In this document: positions 50,697 through 62,561 of the stretch, in pieces
Layout of the letters: each line of letters starts with the position of its first letter
Numbering within the stretch: position 1 is the stretch's first letter
NCBI GenBank assembly: GCA_008692225.1
Contig: VICG01000014.1
Span: forward strand, 1,861,001 to 1,925,000
Direction: 5' to 3'
Origin: Monilinia fructicola
Lineage: Eukaryota > Ascomycota > Leotiomycetes > Helotiales > Sclerotiniaceae
DNA length: 64,000 nt
The notes under the pieces: generated by a model
The model's input: the letters and a program-made list of their open reading frames with translations, nothing else
Told to the model about the DNA's origin: nothing
Database searches by the model: none
Position numbers and translations under genes: made by a program

Positions 50697-51572
50697 ATGT
50701 CGACAAACATAGAACTCTCGCAGGTTACTAAGACTGCCAACAACGAAATTGTTCCTTTTCTGAAGCGGTTTCCCAAGGATATCGAAGCCATGATATTTGA
50801 GATAACCTGTTACCATGAACGTATTGTCCCGGTACACATGTCGGAATCTACGATTACAGTTGGAGGTGATACAGGTGAATCTCCCAAGTCATTGGTGTTC
50901 TTGTGCTTTCGAAGCAGCAATCCTGTTCCAGCTGTCATGCATGTCAATGGAAATTCTCGAGAAATTGGTTTACGACACTACAAGTGTGCCTTTGGAGTTG
51001 AGGATATTGTATCTAAAGAGGCTAGAGAGCTAGATGGATTCGGAGTGACCAAGAGTCGTATCTATGTCAACTCAACTTTTGATATTGTCTGCGCGGAACC
51101 TGGTCCTAGGTGGGCCCTTTTCATGAAGAAGATGAAAGAATCAAAGATACAGCAGATCGCCTTGAACAAATCAGCTTGGGAGGGACCTTTTTATCCGTAC
51201 TTTAATTACGCTGCCTGTCCTATCGACGGCTCTCATAACTCTGGCTGGATTGACGAAGAAATTCAAGCTACAACACTTTGGAATCATAGTCAGCCGACAA
51301 ATCTTTATCACAAAATACGTATCGAAAGGCCCTTCAAGCACACCGCCTTTAGTTTTATCACATCCGACGCATTCTGTTGCTGTGCCGCAATGAAGGATGC
51401 CAATGAGTTTACAAGTAAAGTGGCTAGACTTCAAACATTACAAGAACGAGAGAATGAATTGACAGATGAGGAAGGTCTTGATAGGCAAAAATTGAAGGAA
51501 TGTCCAGAATGGCTTTACAAGAACTTAGATACTTGGCAAAGACCTAAGAATAGATTTTTGTTACATTGGTAA
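50697..51572 (+). CDS. 2EXR-domain protein (cluster copy 4, divergent)
   Basis: A 291-aa single-exon gene from ATG 50697. The domain is recognisable but eroded: FLKRFPKDIEAMIFEITC, ERIVPVHM, LCFRSSNPVPAVMHVNGNSREIGLRHYK, then YVNSTFDIVCAEPGPRW, where the usual Cys-Pro is Cys-Ala. The first E-x-R motif is gone and the second is NSR. It ends CPEWLYKNLDTWQRP plus a short tail. The frame is intact, so it is annotated as coding, but the loss of family residues may mean relaxed selection. It is the shortest of the four intact cluster copies. Confidence 0.8.
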   Translation: MSTNIELSQVTKTANNEIVPFLKRFPKDIEAMIFEITCYHERIVPVHMSESTITVGGDTGESPKSLVFLCFRSSNPVPAVMHVNGNSREIGLRHYKCAFGVEDIVSKEARELDGFGVTKSRIYVNSTFDIVCAEPGPRWALFMKKMKESKIQQIALNKSAWEGPFYPYFNYAACPIDGSHNSGWIDEEIQATTLWNHSQPTNLYHKIRIERPFKHTAFSFITSDAFCCCAAMKDANEFTSKVARLQTLQERENELTDEEGLDRQKLKECPEWLYKNLDTWQRPKNRFLLHW

Positions 51573-54532
51573 TAAACTGGGCTGGGAGGTATAAATTGGG
51601 ATGCCCAGAGGGGCGGAGAGCGAAGATGCATGGGATATCAGCTTCTGCAAACAATTCATAAAGAATATCATCTATTTGAATCACGAAAGTTCAAGTCTGT
51701 AATCCAGGGCTGCTGCTTTCAGTTTGCGCGATTAGTAGTTATGGTTGACCTGATGAGTTGATGCAAGTGAAGACGGCTAGGGTATTCGATGAACTAGATG
51801 GGAGGTTTTGCCATAGGATGTGGTATGGGGGTGTTCCTGGAAGTATGCATCTCAGTTTTTTCTTCCTTTACTATGTAGTTCTTGTGAGACATCGGTTTAT
51901 GCATACGCACCTTTTGATTGCGTCACTGTTAGCAAGCATTCCAGTCTAGACGCATAGAAGAATACGATACTTATCACTTTGCTTCATTTGCAAAATAAGT
52001 AGACATGGTTACATTCTCATGATTCGCTTTGCATAAGATACTAAGTAAGTTTCACTGCGGTCTCAATGATAGCCAGGTTTGTAGCTTGAATTGCACCATG
52101 TACTCAAAAGCCGTAGAGACAAGAAGATATGGCGCGAATGCTCATTACATATAAATAGTCTGTTATTGAGCATAATGTTCAATAACTTGCGCTAAAAAGA
52201 TACGGTTTTGCGTAGTTGATTAGCAGCATACTTTGTTTGAGAATTCTTATATATAGATGCATTTGATTATGAGCGACCCAAAACATCTATCACTATAACG
52301 TAACGTCAACCAAATCCAGTTTTGAGAAAATCACAAGTCATCTCTATCAACACCAGTCTCCCTAGTACTGTTCTTTCCTAGTCATAATTTGACTTTGGCA
52401 AACTCCAACACGTGGAAATTTCATATTCCAGAGAAACTTACACGGCTACTAAGCCACTTGCAGAGTCTATAAGTCCACGCAATCTACTTCCTTCACATTG
52501 CACCTACTCATCATAAGATCCTAGATATAATCCCCTCTGATCCACATTGCCCCTGTCTGAGAGAGGTGAATTCTTTACCAGAGCTCTCTGCAGCACATGT
52601 TTCTCCATTATGACTTGTAATTTTCATTGCCAGTATCTCAGGATTATTGAGATAGAATCAAAGACCAAATCTTAATATAACATTCTAATACCCTTGTTAA
52701 TTCGTATTAGAATGATGTCGATATATCTGACTTAACAGTATTCTTTATTGAGTAATTACAGACCCACTATGTTCCTTTTGATTTTGTTCTGAACCCAATT
52801 ATACTTTCATATCCCATAATCTATCAGCCTTTCTCAAAACTGCCTCGAGTATAGTAGAACAATATGTATCATATGTTATACATCTCCGTCACACAAAATC
52901 TCGACACTATTCTCAGCTCTAGTGTGCAGTAGTATGCTATTGTGATTGATTTATTTAGCGAAACCTAGTGCTCGTTAAAGGTAGCACAGACAACTCGGTT
53001 AAAGAGACTAGGGAATTAACGATATGAAAGGAGTATAATATGCAAGATGTTATTAGAGACATTTAGGAAACTGTTAAAAGTTTCGAATAAGGATATTCAT
53101 AGTAGCGATCAATCCATTATTATAACTAATCCCAAAAAGGCAACTATGAAATCCTCGCCCCATTCTATATTCCTCGATTTCAATGAATATAAAGTGGAGT
53201 TTCGTTTTCATCAAATTAACCTAATATAGCCAAAACGGGCGTTAATCTTGAAGCCTGGAGATATATGCTTCCAGGTTATACTAGAATTTAAATCAATCTA
53301 GCTTATCTGCTTGTATAGAATACTATACCATTTATAACCTCGCTAATTTTAAAAAGTATGAATAATAGCTAAATGCCTTTTAATAGAAATATCCTATTCA
53401 TAAACTATGCCTATTATTTAAACTATAAAAATGAAAATGAAAACTAGCTAAATGTCTCTATTGATTAAGTGGCTAAACTATATTTAGAAAGCATATTACG
53501 TCATTTTTGATAAGTTAGATGACCTTGGAAGTGGTTTATTGGTAGCAATGATCTAAAACTATTACAGTCAAGTACAGTGCTCGAAAATCAACCTAATCTT
53601 GCAATTACTAGTCTTTTAAGGTGGACGAGGTATGCACATTACCTTTTAGTGAAATATTTAAACGAAAATTTTACCATGCTTCATCTATATGCTATTAAAG
53701 ATATAGCTATCTTGATATGCTAGTATTAAAGCTGATCAGTTCTTTGATATATCTAAGTTGTATACAGAGTGGCACTTGCATAAGTTATACAAATCAAAGC
53801 CCATAGCATGCACACTCTCCATTGAAGCTCTTCTTCTTTATCAATATCAAGACCATGAAGCTGCAACATAATATCACAACACCTGGCTCGCTATCCTTCA
53901 TTCTTTCAATTATAAAATTCATAGTTAACCCACCGCCATCGTCTCTAAAAGCACGGATTTACAAGCCTCCAATTGTGTTTTGGTTTCATTGAGTCAAATT
54001 ATGATTCTCAATTCATGTCTAAGCACCCAGAAAAAGCTTTCTCATAGCCCTTCGAGTTATTCATTGTCTTTTCAGCGATACTTCTCATTATAGCATTTTT
54101 CACATGAATCATTCTGGAGATACGAGACTCCTGGTACATTCATTCGTAATTAATTATATGCATTCGCCTACATCAAAATAAACCAGGTTGAAAATTGAAA
54201 GACATCAACGTGCATTATCCCTCATAATTACTCTATATTACATAACTTCCCAAACCTCAAGTGTCAAAGAGAATGAAAGGATTTTAGGGTATCGCAATTC
54301 GCCATCTTTGATGTGCGCAATCTTCCATACAAACTCGATCACACAATGTCAACCGCGGAGAACCAATCATATCAGGACGGCTTGGAGAAAATGATAATAC
54401 AATACGCGCCAAAACATAACAACCGGAAGCTCCCAACCACATGTGGCCTGATACCAACATTCACTGAAATCAGAGACATTGATATTCATGACCAAACACT
54501 CATCCAGCCACCCTCCATAATACCCTCACAAT
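51573..54532. other. gene-free spacer
   Basis: About 3 kb without a supported gene, increasingly AT-rich from 52.7 to 53.8 kb. A Met-initiated 60-codon frame at 53047 begins LLETFRKLLKV, vaguely like a 2EXR start, but nothing follows that supports it. Confidence 0.55.
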
Positions 54533-55561
54533 TTAGCTCCATGCAGTCTGATTAGAATTTATTGGATACGTACTTCGAGTCTCAAGCATGAACTCGAATT
54601 TAGGTAGCGACCAAGCTTGCCCAAGATCAAATAGCCATTGAGGAACACCAGACATCTTGACCCTAGGCCTACCTTCCCTGATTGCTGTTTCATCTTCCTT
54701 ACACTGAGCACTATAAACATCGATAATTTCTTGTCTAGCGTCGTCGACAGCATTTTTCTGCGTCCAATATTTCAAGTATTGTATGTGAGTGAGGAAATAG
54801 ACGTTATCTCTTGCAAAAATTGGTTCGATGTCGGCGCCAATCCTACGGTTTGTGACATAATGGATGATATCGTCGATATTAGTATTCCATCTGGGAATGT
54901 TTATTTGGTGGAAAATTGTTGGCCAAGTATTGAGATTGTAATCTCGTTCCTCGATACAGTCAATATTGACTGCGATTTTCGAAACTTGAAGCACCTCGAA
55001 GAAGAGTCTGACGCCGACGGCGAAGTGCTGTGGGCTCCAGTGCAAAACAGGGCAAAATCTGTCGATCGCAGAGTTGAACCAAAGGTTTGGTGGGATATGT
55101 TGTGCCAGCGACATGTCATTTGCCTTGAAACGATTGTTTAATATGACATAACGCTTCTTGGCCTCTGTAAAGTAGGCTTTGCATGCGAAAAACGCCCGAG
55201 GGATAGGAAGGTCGTTTTGAAATCGGAACTCTCCTGGTCCAGCATATGGAACAATTTGGATAGGAACATTGCGGGGATTGATATATGTTGCTTCTTTCCA
55301 GATCATAGTTTGGAGTTCTGGTGGAAGAGTTTTGAAAACGGGGAAGGATTCTAAGATGCCGTCAAAAGAGTAGATAGGTGCCGGGCAAATGACCTTCACT
55401 GAATTCGAAGAAAGTTTTGACAAAGTGCCCGGACCAAAAGATTCTGCACTCGGGGTTGAAGATATAGGAGCTGCTGTAGTCGAATTTTTTGGGATTTGAG
55501 ATGCTCGAGTAATAGGGGGTAGTTTTGCTTGTCCGATCTTACTTCCTGATCTGAGCTTCAT
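54533..55561 (-). CDS. 2EXR-domain protein (cluster copy 5, inverted)
   Basis: A 342-aa single-exon gene on the opposite strand, ATG at 55561. A basic, Pro/Ser/Thr-rich N-terminal extension (MKLRSGSKIGQAKLPP...) of about 65 residues precedes the domain: FPVFKTLPPELQTMIWKEAT, RNVPIQIVP, EFRFQNDLPIPRAFFACKAYFTEAKKRY, then WFNSAIDRFCPVLHW. The E-x-R positions read ELQ and are lost at the second site. The tail GVPQWLFDLGQAWSLP is the family C-terminal signature. It is convergent with the plus-strand members, closes the cluster on the right and has unknown function. The N-terminus could act as a nuclear targeting region, which is inference only. Confidence 0.85.
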   Translation of the reverse strand: MKLRSGSKIGQAKLPPITRASQIPKNSTTAAPISSTPSAESFGPGTLSKLSSNSVKVICPAPIYSFDGILESFPVFKTLPPELQTMIWKEATYINPRNVPIQIVPYAGPGEFRFQNDLPIPRAFFACKAYFTEAKKRYVILNNRFKANDMSLAQHIPPNLWFNSAIDRFCPVLHWSPQHFAVGVRLFFEVLQVSKIAVNIDCIEERDYNLNTWPTIFHQINIPRWNTNIDDIIHYVTNRRIGADIEPIFARDNVYFLTHIQYLKYWTQKNAVDDARQEIIDVYSAQCKEDETAIREGRPRVKMSGVPQWLFDLGQAWSLPKFEFMLETRSTYPINSNQTAWS

Positions 55562-56420
55562 GGCTACTGGATGATTTTACCGTCAGGGAATTGACCTGTA
55601 GTAGATGGGAAGTCTGATAGGTACCTGTAATGAGCGTGAATTTGCCAAGGGAGTAGTGTTTTGCAAGTTGGTAGCTGAGTATTGGATTTGTCTCCAAAGA
55701 GATCGTGGTATCTATCGGAAGATATGCTCAAAAGTGACTTGCTCAAATGATGCGACGAGGATGCAAGCTCACCAGACTGAGAAACACGAAATAAAACAAC
55801 GGGAATCAGTGAGAAATGTACTCTTTGATATGAGCAAGTATGCCATCAATGACCAAATCTTTTAAATGGTTATTGGGAAGAGAATTTTGCGGGAAATGAG
55901 AACACAAAGACAAAAGAAATTACGACAAAATATTTGCTGAGTTTTTTCTGAGAAGCAGATTGCCCCGGCTAAACCTCCCCAATTCCTCCATCCATTGAGT
56001 TAGCCGACGATTGTTAATTTAATAATAAATTATTCCCATCGTCCTCTCACCTCCAATCAAGCAATCTGTTTATGAAATAACAGCGGAGATGGGATAAGCA
56101 TTTCCAGATTCACTTCAAACCCTTTATTTGTGTCTATTCCACAGCCATCTTCACCCATCATGGGAGAATATTCTTCGTCTCTCACACCAGAGTCTTTCAA
56201 CTCAACACCATAACAAAAGCCATGACCCGATCTTAGGTATGATATTTGAACAGCATCTTGATTTCCATCGTTTTCTACATCCAATTAACTTTTATCCCTC
56301 ATCCTGAACCTTAGCACATGACCAGTTAGAAGTACTCCAACATCTCAATTCCACCCATCACCACATCCATTACAACATCAACTCCACATCATCCCAAACA
56401 CTCCTCCATCCGCCAACCCA
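55562..56420. other. intergenic region
   Basis: No supported gene. Short frames at 55564-55865 and 56057-56284 lack recognisable features. From about 56.35 kb the DNA becomes distinctly C-rich as the chorismate mutase gene is approached. Confidence 0.55.
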
Positions 56421-56912
56421 TCAATAACTCTCCCAGACACACTCCTCAAATGGAACATTGGCCTCAATAATGGCCTCAAAAACGCCCCTCGCAATCGTCT
56501 CAGGCAACCTCGGCGTCGTCCCCTTAGCCTTCTCCACCGCCCCGTCAATAACTTCCTGATCCCTACTCGGCACATCAACGCTATCTAACGTGGCCTTGAA
56601 CCTCGTCGCTTCCCTTACATACGCCGCTCTCTGCGCCAAGAGCGCGATAATCTGATCGTTGAGATCGTTGATGCCGGCGCGGACCTCGGCGAGGGAGGAA
56701 CAGCATGTTGTTCCGTTGGGGAGGGCAAATGAGGGGCTACCCCAGGGGATGGAGCGGGTGATGTTGGCGGATGTGGTGGAGAGAGGGGGAAGGGGCGAGG
56801 TGTAACATGCGAATGCGGGGTCGGTGGTTGCTGTGGCGGTGGCGGTGCCGGTGCCTGTGGCTGTGGTAGATAGGGCGAGGAGAAACGCAGGGGAAAGAGT
56901 GATGAGCTTCAT
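56421..56912 (-). CDS. secreted chorismate mutase (AroQ fold)
   Basis: A 163-aa protein, ATG at 56912. A signal peptide (MKLITLSPAFLLALSTTATG) is followed by a Thr/Ala repeat (GTGTATATATT) and a linker with Cys residues (FACYTSP, TTCCSS). The AroQ helix then reads LAEVRAGINDLNDQIIALLA, QRAAYVREATRFKA, with the Arg residues of helix 1 and a Lys as in the CM_2 family. The later RDQEVIDGAVEKA and a terminal EECVWESY follow. The enzyme converts chorismate to prephenate. Secreted versions in plant-associated fungi and nematodes are thought to alter host chorismate and salicylate pools, which is inference for this copy. Four Cys residues could form disulphides. The coding sequence is GC-rich with C/G-ending codons, unlike its AT-rich surroundings. 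Confidence 0.88.
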   Translation of the reverse strand: MKLITLSPAFLLALSTTATGTGTATATATTDPAFACYTSPLPPLSTTSANITRSIPWGSPSFALPNGTTCCSSLAEVRAGINDLNDQIIALLAQRAAYVREATRFKATLDSVDVPSRDQEVIDGAVEKAKGTTPRLPETIARGVFEAIIEANVPFEECVWESY

Positions 56913-58831
56913 GGTGAACCTTGGGTGTTGATGATTGATGTATCGATAGGAAGGTATACTTGGAAGTTCAGCTGAAGTTTTGATTTTTGAAAATTGAGAT
57001 TTTTGTGCAATAGAGGATCGATTCGATATAATATATATCTAGCTAAGGGGTGCTCACCGAGGCCACCATCCAATCAAAAATTAAGAGATTAAACTTTTAG
57101 AATGTCTAGCATGAACCATTGTCCTCTAGAATGCCGGAAAGCGTAATAGGGATTATAATGAATAATCTAACCAATAAGAATATAAATTAATTTATATACA
57201 AATGTCGATAGGATAAGTATTATAAAATATACTGAAAAATGTCTAAGCTTTTTCTTATATATATGAATATAATCCAATTACAATATTACTCTACTTGAAA
57301 ATTTATATAGTTAAACGTAGATGGTAAAATTATTTTAAATAGTTATTTGAAATTTTAAAATTTTATATATATATTATAAGTATTTATTATTATTATTAAG
57401 TAATATTGTTTTATAGATTTAAATGATTTAATATAATATTTATCTTTTATAATATTTAGTATCTTTTTAAGTAACTTTTTTAATTAATTATAACTAATAA
57501 AATCTCTTATAAAATAATAAGAAATCTAATCTTCTTAATAAAATAATTATTAATTTTCTTATACATAGCTAATAAACTTAATAAAGATGTTTAATTAAAG
57601 AGTAAATTTTAAAAGGGTTAATTAGAAAACTTTAAAATATTATATATATTAAATATATATATAAATTATTCATCTATAATTTGATCTATTTACTAATCTA
57701 AAAGATAGAGATATTCTTTAATCTCTCGAATCTTTTATTTTATTCGTCTAAGAATATAAGCTTTTATTTATTGATTATAGTTTTCTTTAAGTTGAATAAA
57801 ATTAGTATAATTACTTACTAGATATAAATAGAAAAGAGAGTAATAAAGATTAAGAAATATAAATTTTGTAATAAATTTATATTCTTTATTTTTATAATTA
57901 TTTATTATATTGCTTCTACCAACTTGCATATTAAAGATTTCGGAAATTTCGAAAATTTTGTTTTGTTGATTTAAATACTCATTAAAGTAGTATAAAAACG
58001 ATAGAAGCTCATTAAGTAAAACCTTTTATTGAAAGCTTATAGGGGTAAAATGGAGTAGATCAATGTTTTCCACCACTTACCCCGTCGACCTCCATAGTCA
58101 GTTATCAGTTATTCTCAAGTTTTACTTTACCTAATAGAACTGAAATTGGTCCGGATGATAACAAAGGATAGATGGAGCCTTGGAATGCAGCAGAAAAATA
58201 AAACGAGGCCATCCATCCATCCATTCATTCATTCATTCATTCATTCATTCATTCATTTTACTACGGATTAGAGTTTCCAAGGTTAGTTACCAGCATTTGA
58301 CTAAGCTGGCGTCTTTCAAGGTTAACCGAAGTAGAAGATACGAAGTAGAAGATACGAAGTATCTTACTGTATCTTATTGTAAGGTTAGATTCAGTAACAA
58401 ATTAAATATTCGGATGATAGTCCGTGCACACCAACCATGAACCATCGTCCTATTACTTATTAAGCTATATACAGCTAAGCAGGTGGATACCTAGTCAAGG
58501 TACACTTACTCAATGCAGGAGGTAAACTCTCATCACAATTTAAAGGAAAGCAGATAGAGTTTGGTAATTATTGGAGAGGAGCTCGCTAAGTAATAAGGGG
58601 CAATGGGTAAAACCATGCCTCCTGGTGCTCCGCTTCCAACAGGGCGAGTATTGTTATGGATGAAAGTTACACAATAGATTGCCTATAATCAGGTATGTGC
58701 CAAGGTAGGCAATAAGGGTATGATTGAGACAAATAATCCAACAAGGGGTGAACCAATAGCAGTGGCTTGCAGTTACTTGAACTTTTATGTACATAGCTAG
58801 TTCTGAAGGGGATACTTCCAAACTCACTTTC
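56913..58831. other. intergenic region with an AT-decayed segment
   Basis: From about 57.1 to 58.0 kb the DNA is AT-only, like a small version of the 20-33 kb block, and is probably a decayed repeat. A CATC/CATT tetranucleotide array lies at about 58210-58257, and GAAGTAGAAGATAC is directly repeated near 58.33 kb. No gene supported. Confidence 0.6.
58210..58257. repeat. CATC/CATT microsatellite
   Basis: Three CATC units followed by about nine CATT units in non-coding DNA. The His/Ser/Phe/Ile frame over it is a shadow. Confidence 0.85.
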
Positions 58832-60061
58832 TTAAATAGGAGGGGCAGTTCCATTGCCGGGTCCGGAACCATTGCCGGGTTCAGAACCACCAGGTCCAGA
58901 AGAGGTTTCATGTCCACCATCGGCTTGAAGGACGGCTGCAACGCTGTAGTAGGAATTATCTGACCAATCAGCGGTTGTGTTGATTCCGATTTGAATCCAC
59001 GCCAATAATCCATCTGTGACATCATCGCTCAAATACATGAACTCGGGGAAAGGATCGAAATCATTCTCGGCTTGGACAATAGACCACATGTCGTCGGCAT
59101 TGGAAGTGACGGGCTGGGTATTGGTGTTATATGGGTAGGTTGCCTCGATAGCACTGCGAAGAACTTCGTTCCAGAAAAGTTGGCCGATGTGAGTCACAGC
59201 GCCGCCGGAGATAGTGTTGTTTGCGAGAACGGTGATATTTGAGTGGGCGAGTAAATGGGTATGGGTTGCACGTCCATTGTAATGACCAGGGAAAATGGTG
59301 TCAAACGTTACAACTCCGTCGGAATCGGTTGCTTGGATACCTCTCAAGAAAGTAGAGTCCCAGCCTCCATCGGCAACATTTCCAGTTACATTGATACCAG
59401 CGTAAACACCAGTAGCATTGCAGTTCCAGATGTCGACGTAAACTTCAGGGACCGGCTCACAGGTTGTGATGTCAATGTATTGGACTTCGAGGTGAAGAGG
59501 AACACCGGCTTGCCCTTCGGTTACGTTTTGACGGATGGATTCACCAGTAACATAGTAAGGTCCATCCGTGTTAGCGGGTGTTAAAATGCAAGAGGTGTTG
59601 GCTGAGAACACGGTGTCTTCCGGGGTGGAGACACTGTAGTCTAGAATGCCAGTTTTGTTGTGGTTAATGGCTTCGTAGACTTCAAGGGTTGCGAGATCAC
59701 GACGGAACTTCTGGGGTACTGGACTTTTAAGTTAGTTATGGTCATGATAGAATTATTTTCATGGACTGACTCATTTAATAAACAGTCAGAGCCGAATGTA
59801 CTCACAAGTCTTGATATCACGCTTAGCACGGAGGTCACGAGCAGCAGCTGCACGACGAGCAACGGATCTTGCGTTGAGTTGACGATGCTTCAATGATCCA
59901 GAGCAAGATTCAAGAGATCTTTTGGCAGCTGAAGCCATTTGATCACGAGCAATGACTTCTCGCTTGATGGCATGGTGGTCATGATGTTCACCTGGATGGG
60001 CAATGACAGGGGCAACGCAAACTGCTGAAAGAGCAAGAGCAAGTTTATAAATCTGAACCAT
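58832..60061 (-). CDS. extracellular intradiol ring-cleavage dioxygenase
   Basis: Two exons, 60061-59806 and 59718-58832, joined by an 88-bp GTGAGT...CCAG intron, encode 380 aa. The N-terminus is a signal peptide (MVQIYKLALALSAVCVAPVI) followed by a His-rich HPGEHHDHH and a basic region. The second exon has the intradiol core: TPANTDGPYYVTGESIRQNV, QYIDITTCEPVPEVYVDIWN, GVYAGINV, then FPGHYNGRATHTHLL. The Tyr residues of GPYYV and GVYAG and the His pair of the Y-x-G-R-x-x-H-x-H stretch are the Fe(III) ligands of this family. The enzyme opens catechol rings between the two hydroxyls, and extracellular fungal forms act on plant or lignin-derived phenolics. It ends in a Gly/Ser/Pro/Asn tail (GNGSGPGNGTAPPI) with no GPI-like hydrophobic end. 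The splice acceptor was chosen for frame continuity (DIKT-LPQKFRRDLATLEVYE). Confidence 0.9.
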
Positions 60062-62561
60062 TTTGACGGTTGATGAGCACCGACAATCACAAATAATGCT
60101 TGAAGTGCAACTGCAAAGTGTGAGTTGGAAATGGAGATGAGGGGGATGGTGATGACAAAAAGAGAGATACCAAGACCTTATTTATGTTCGTGAATATTCC
60201 ACTGTTCATTCTGAGACGATATCTCCTACCATGACAATATATTTTATCACCACCGTGACCATGTAACCAATCGCCACCATGAATTTTATTGATACCCACT
60301 ACCACCAACAAATTCACTGGTATATTCAGCCTTGACACGTAGAAGTTCCTGGCGGTCTTCGCAATGAACTTCGTAAGCTTCCGTTCAGGTACATGCATTT
60401 GTTTCCAATATATCATCCATGATTGGCTTCACCAACGCTTGTTCTCCTACTCTACCCATTCTAACAGCTTCTACCTTCAGGGATTTGGACATTATCGAAT
60501 ATCCATCAAGCATACCAGTGCATGATTTAACGTTGAATATCTACTACATTGAGGAGGTTTTCTTCCAGAACCAATAGACTTGGATGTTTAGAATTAAATC
60601 CTTGGTCCTTAGCCTGGCCGAACGCGCAAGAAGGTCCATAAGAAGAGGCTTAACTATAAGCTGGCAAAGTAGTACTGCAATCTACCGACCCGGACCGTAA
60701 TTTAGAGGGTAATCAATGCTTGGAAATATTTTATCAAGCACCGTGCAAACTAGAATAATAACTTGATCTAGTTTCCGTTTGGCCATTCAACAGGCACTCC
60801 CGAGAGAAAGAGGAAACTCTACACTACTTCGTACCTAAACACTCAACACTGGGAAGAAAATAGACTTCTCAATAACAATACCGTGGCAGAATAACCCGAA
60901 TGACCAATAGAAACTCACTATTGATAGCACTAGATATTGAGCAATGAGAGGAAGCCAGCCAACTATAGCCACGAATATCCCATGTCTCTTTCGGAAGCAA
61001 GACGGAAGCAGGTTCAACGTACACCAACTTCTCTTATCCAATGCGTCGTATACATTTACTAAATTTCCAATGACATGACTATACATCCTTACGGCATACA
61101 CTCCAACAAACCAATCCTTATAACAATTTAAGCATAGAAAGCAACATCTTCAGATTTGATTAGAGGACGGGTTGTCGTGGCATGCCCTTGAATGCCAAGA
61201 GATTTGACTCGTCATCTTATGAATGCCAGAACCCACATACTCCACCGAATAAGTTTCATACTTCCCCGTACGCACTGTGAATTTTTCTTCAAACTCAACT
61301 TTACTTAACCTTAACTTGACTGTACATATTCCCATTATACCGAAATGGTAGTTAATCTATTAATACCAAAATATCATCGTGGGGGTGAGATGCAAGCCAT
61401 TGAGGAGTGAAGGGGTTTGTGGAGCAAATGCGTGCTTCGATGCTTGGGGGAACTGCGGCGGTTTTTGGAACTGCAACCCTCATTCATATCCTGGGGTTTA
61501 CACATTCCCTGGCTGGTAGAAAATGGAGTGACATCTTACAGGAATGTCAGTGGCTGATATGGTTTTGGGGATGCGGCAATACCTTCAATGCCATCGCCTC
61601 GCGTCTACAAAATGACTGATCCCAGAAGAAGCGGGTGTTGGGAACCCGCAAAACCCTAGAGTAAACGGGATCTTTACCACATTTTGCAATAGGTACATCC
61701 AGGACTCGTGTACTTTGGAATGGTTCGAACCCATCTGGACTTATCATGCGATATTGGGTAGCATTCGTGCTGTCAAAGTTTTGACTGCCGAAGTCCTCTC
61801 ACGAATCATGATGAAGGAATGGGGCATGATGGTTGTTTGAATTCAAGATAGTTGCATATGATGGTGGTGTTTGTGATTATTGAGATCAAAGTTATTTATT
61901 GATTGATCATACAACTATGGTGGGTTTTTGCTGACTAATCATTCAAATTTACTACTGTAAATAAGAGCCCGGAGGTTGAAGACCCATCAACCCATCAACC
62001 CATCAACCCCTCAACTCCGCGAAATAGAAAACATCTTAAGCAGCATCTATTATTTCAAGAATCTTCAAAACCCGACAGTGACCTTAACTCCATTCTATAA
62101 GCTTTTATGAAAACGTCATAACGTACGAATCTTTGAACCTATACGAATGCTCATTATCATCTCCCGAAAACATAATGAAGGAGCATGCTGAATCTAGACA
62201 CAGCAAAACTAATTACAAGTTGTAATGATATCAAGGGCAGTCATGACACAGAACGAAGATACTGGTAGTTGCGGAACAGAGATGGAGTCTCACGGTCCAC
62301 CATATAATTATTAGTATTCCGCCGATCAGAGAGTGGAGTACGTAAAATGGATTGTGAACACCACCATTGCAATCCAATACCAGTTATAGATATCTTGGGA
62401 GCTAGTCTCCGTTGAATTCGCATATTTCTAGGATGAAATGTTGAAGATGCATGGAAAACACTGGCTAATTGGTAAACAGTTGGATGCTAACCTTGGAAGA
62501 ACATGATAGAGACATAACGGGCTCGGGGTTGAGCCTTCGACTCGGAGGTGATTATATGCAC
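60062..62561. other. gene-free spacer
   Basis: About 2.5 kb with no supported gene. A CTTAACCTTAACTTGACTG stretch near 61.31 kb and a CATCAACC tandem repeat near 61.98-62.01 kb are the only notable motifs. Opposing frames at 61407-61747 have plausible composition but no recognisable family. Confidence 0.55.

Noticed and set aside
61407..61747. Opposing frames of 66-70 codons
   Set aside because: Neither shows a family motif, and each is the shadow of the other.
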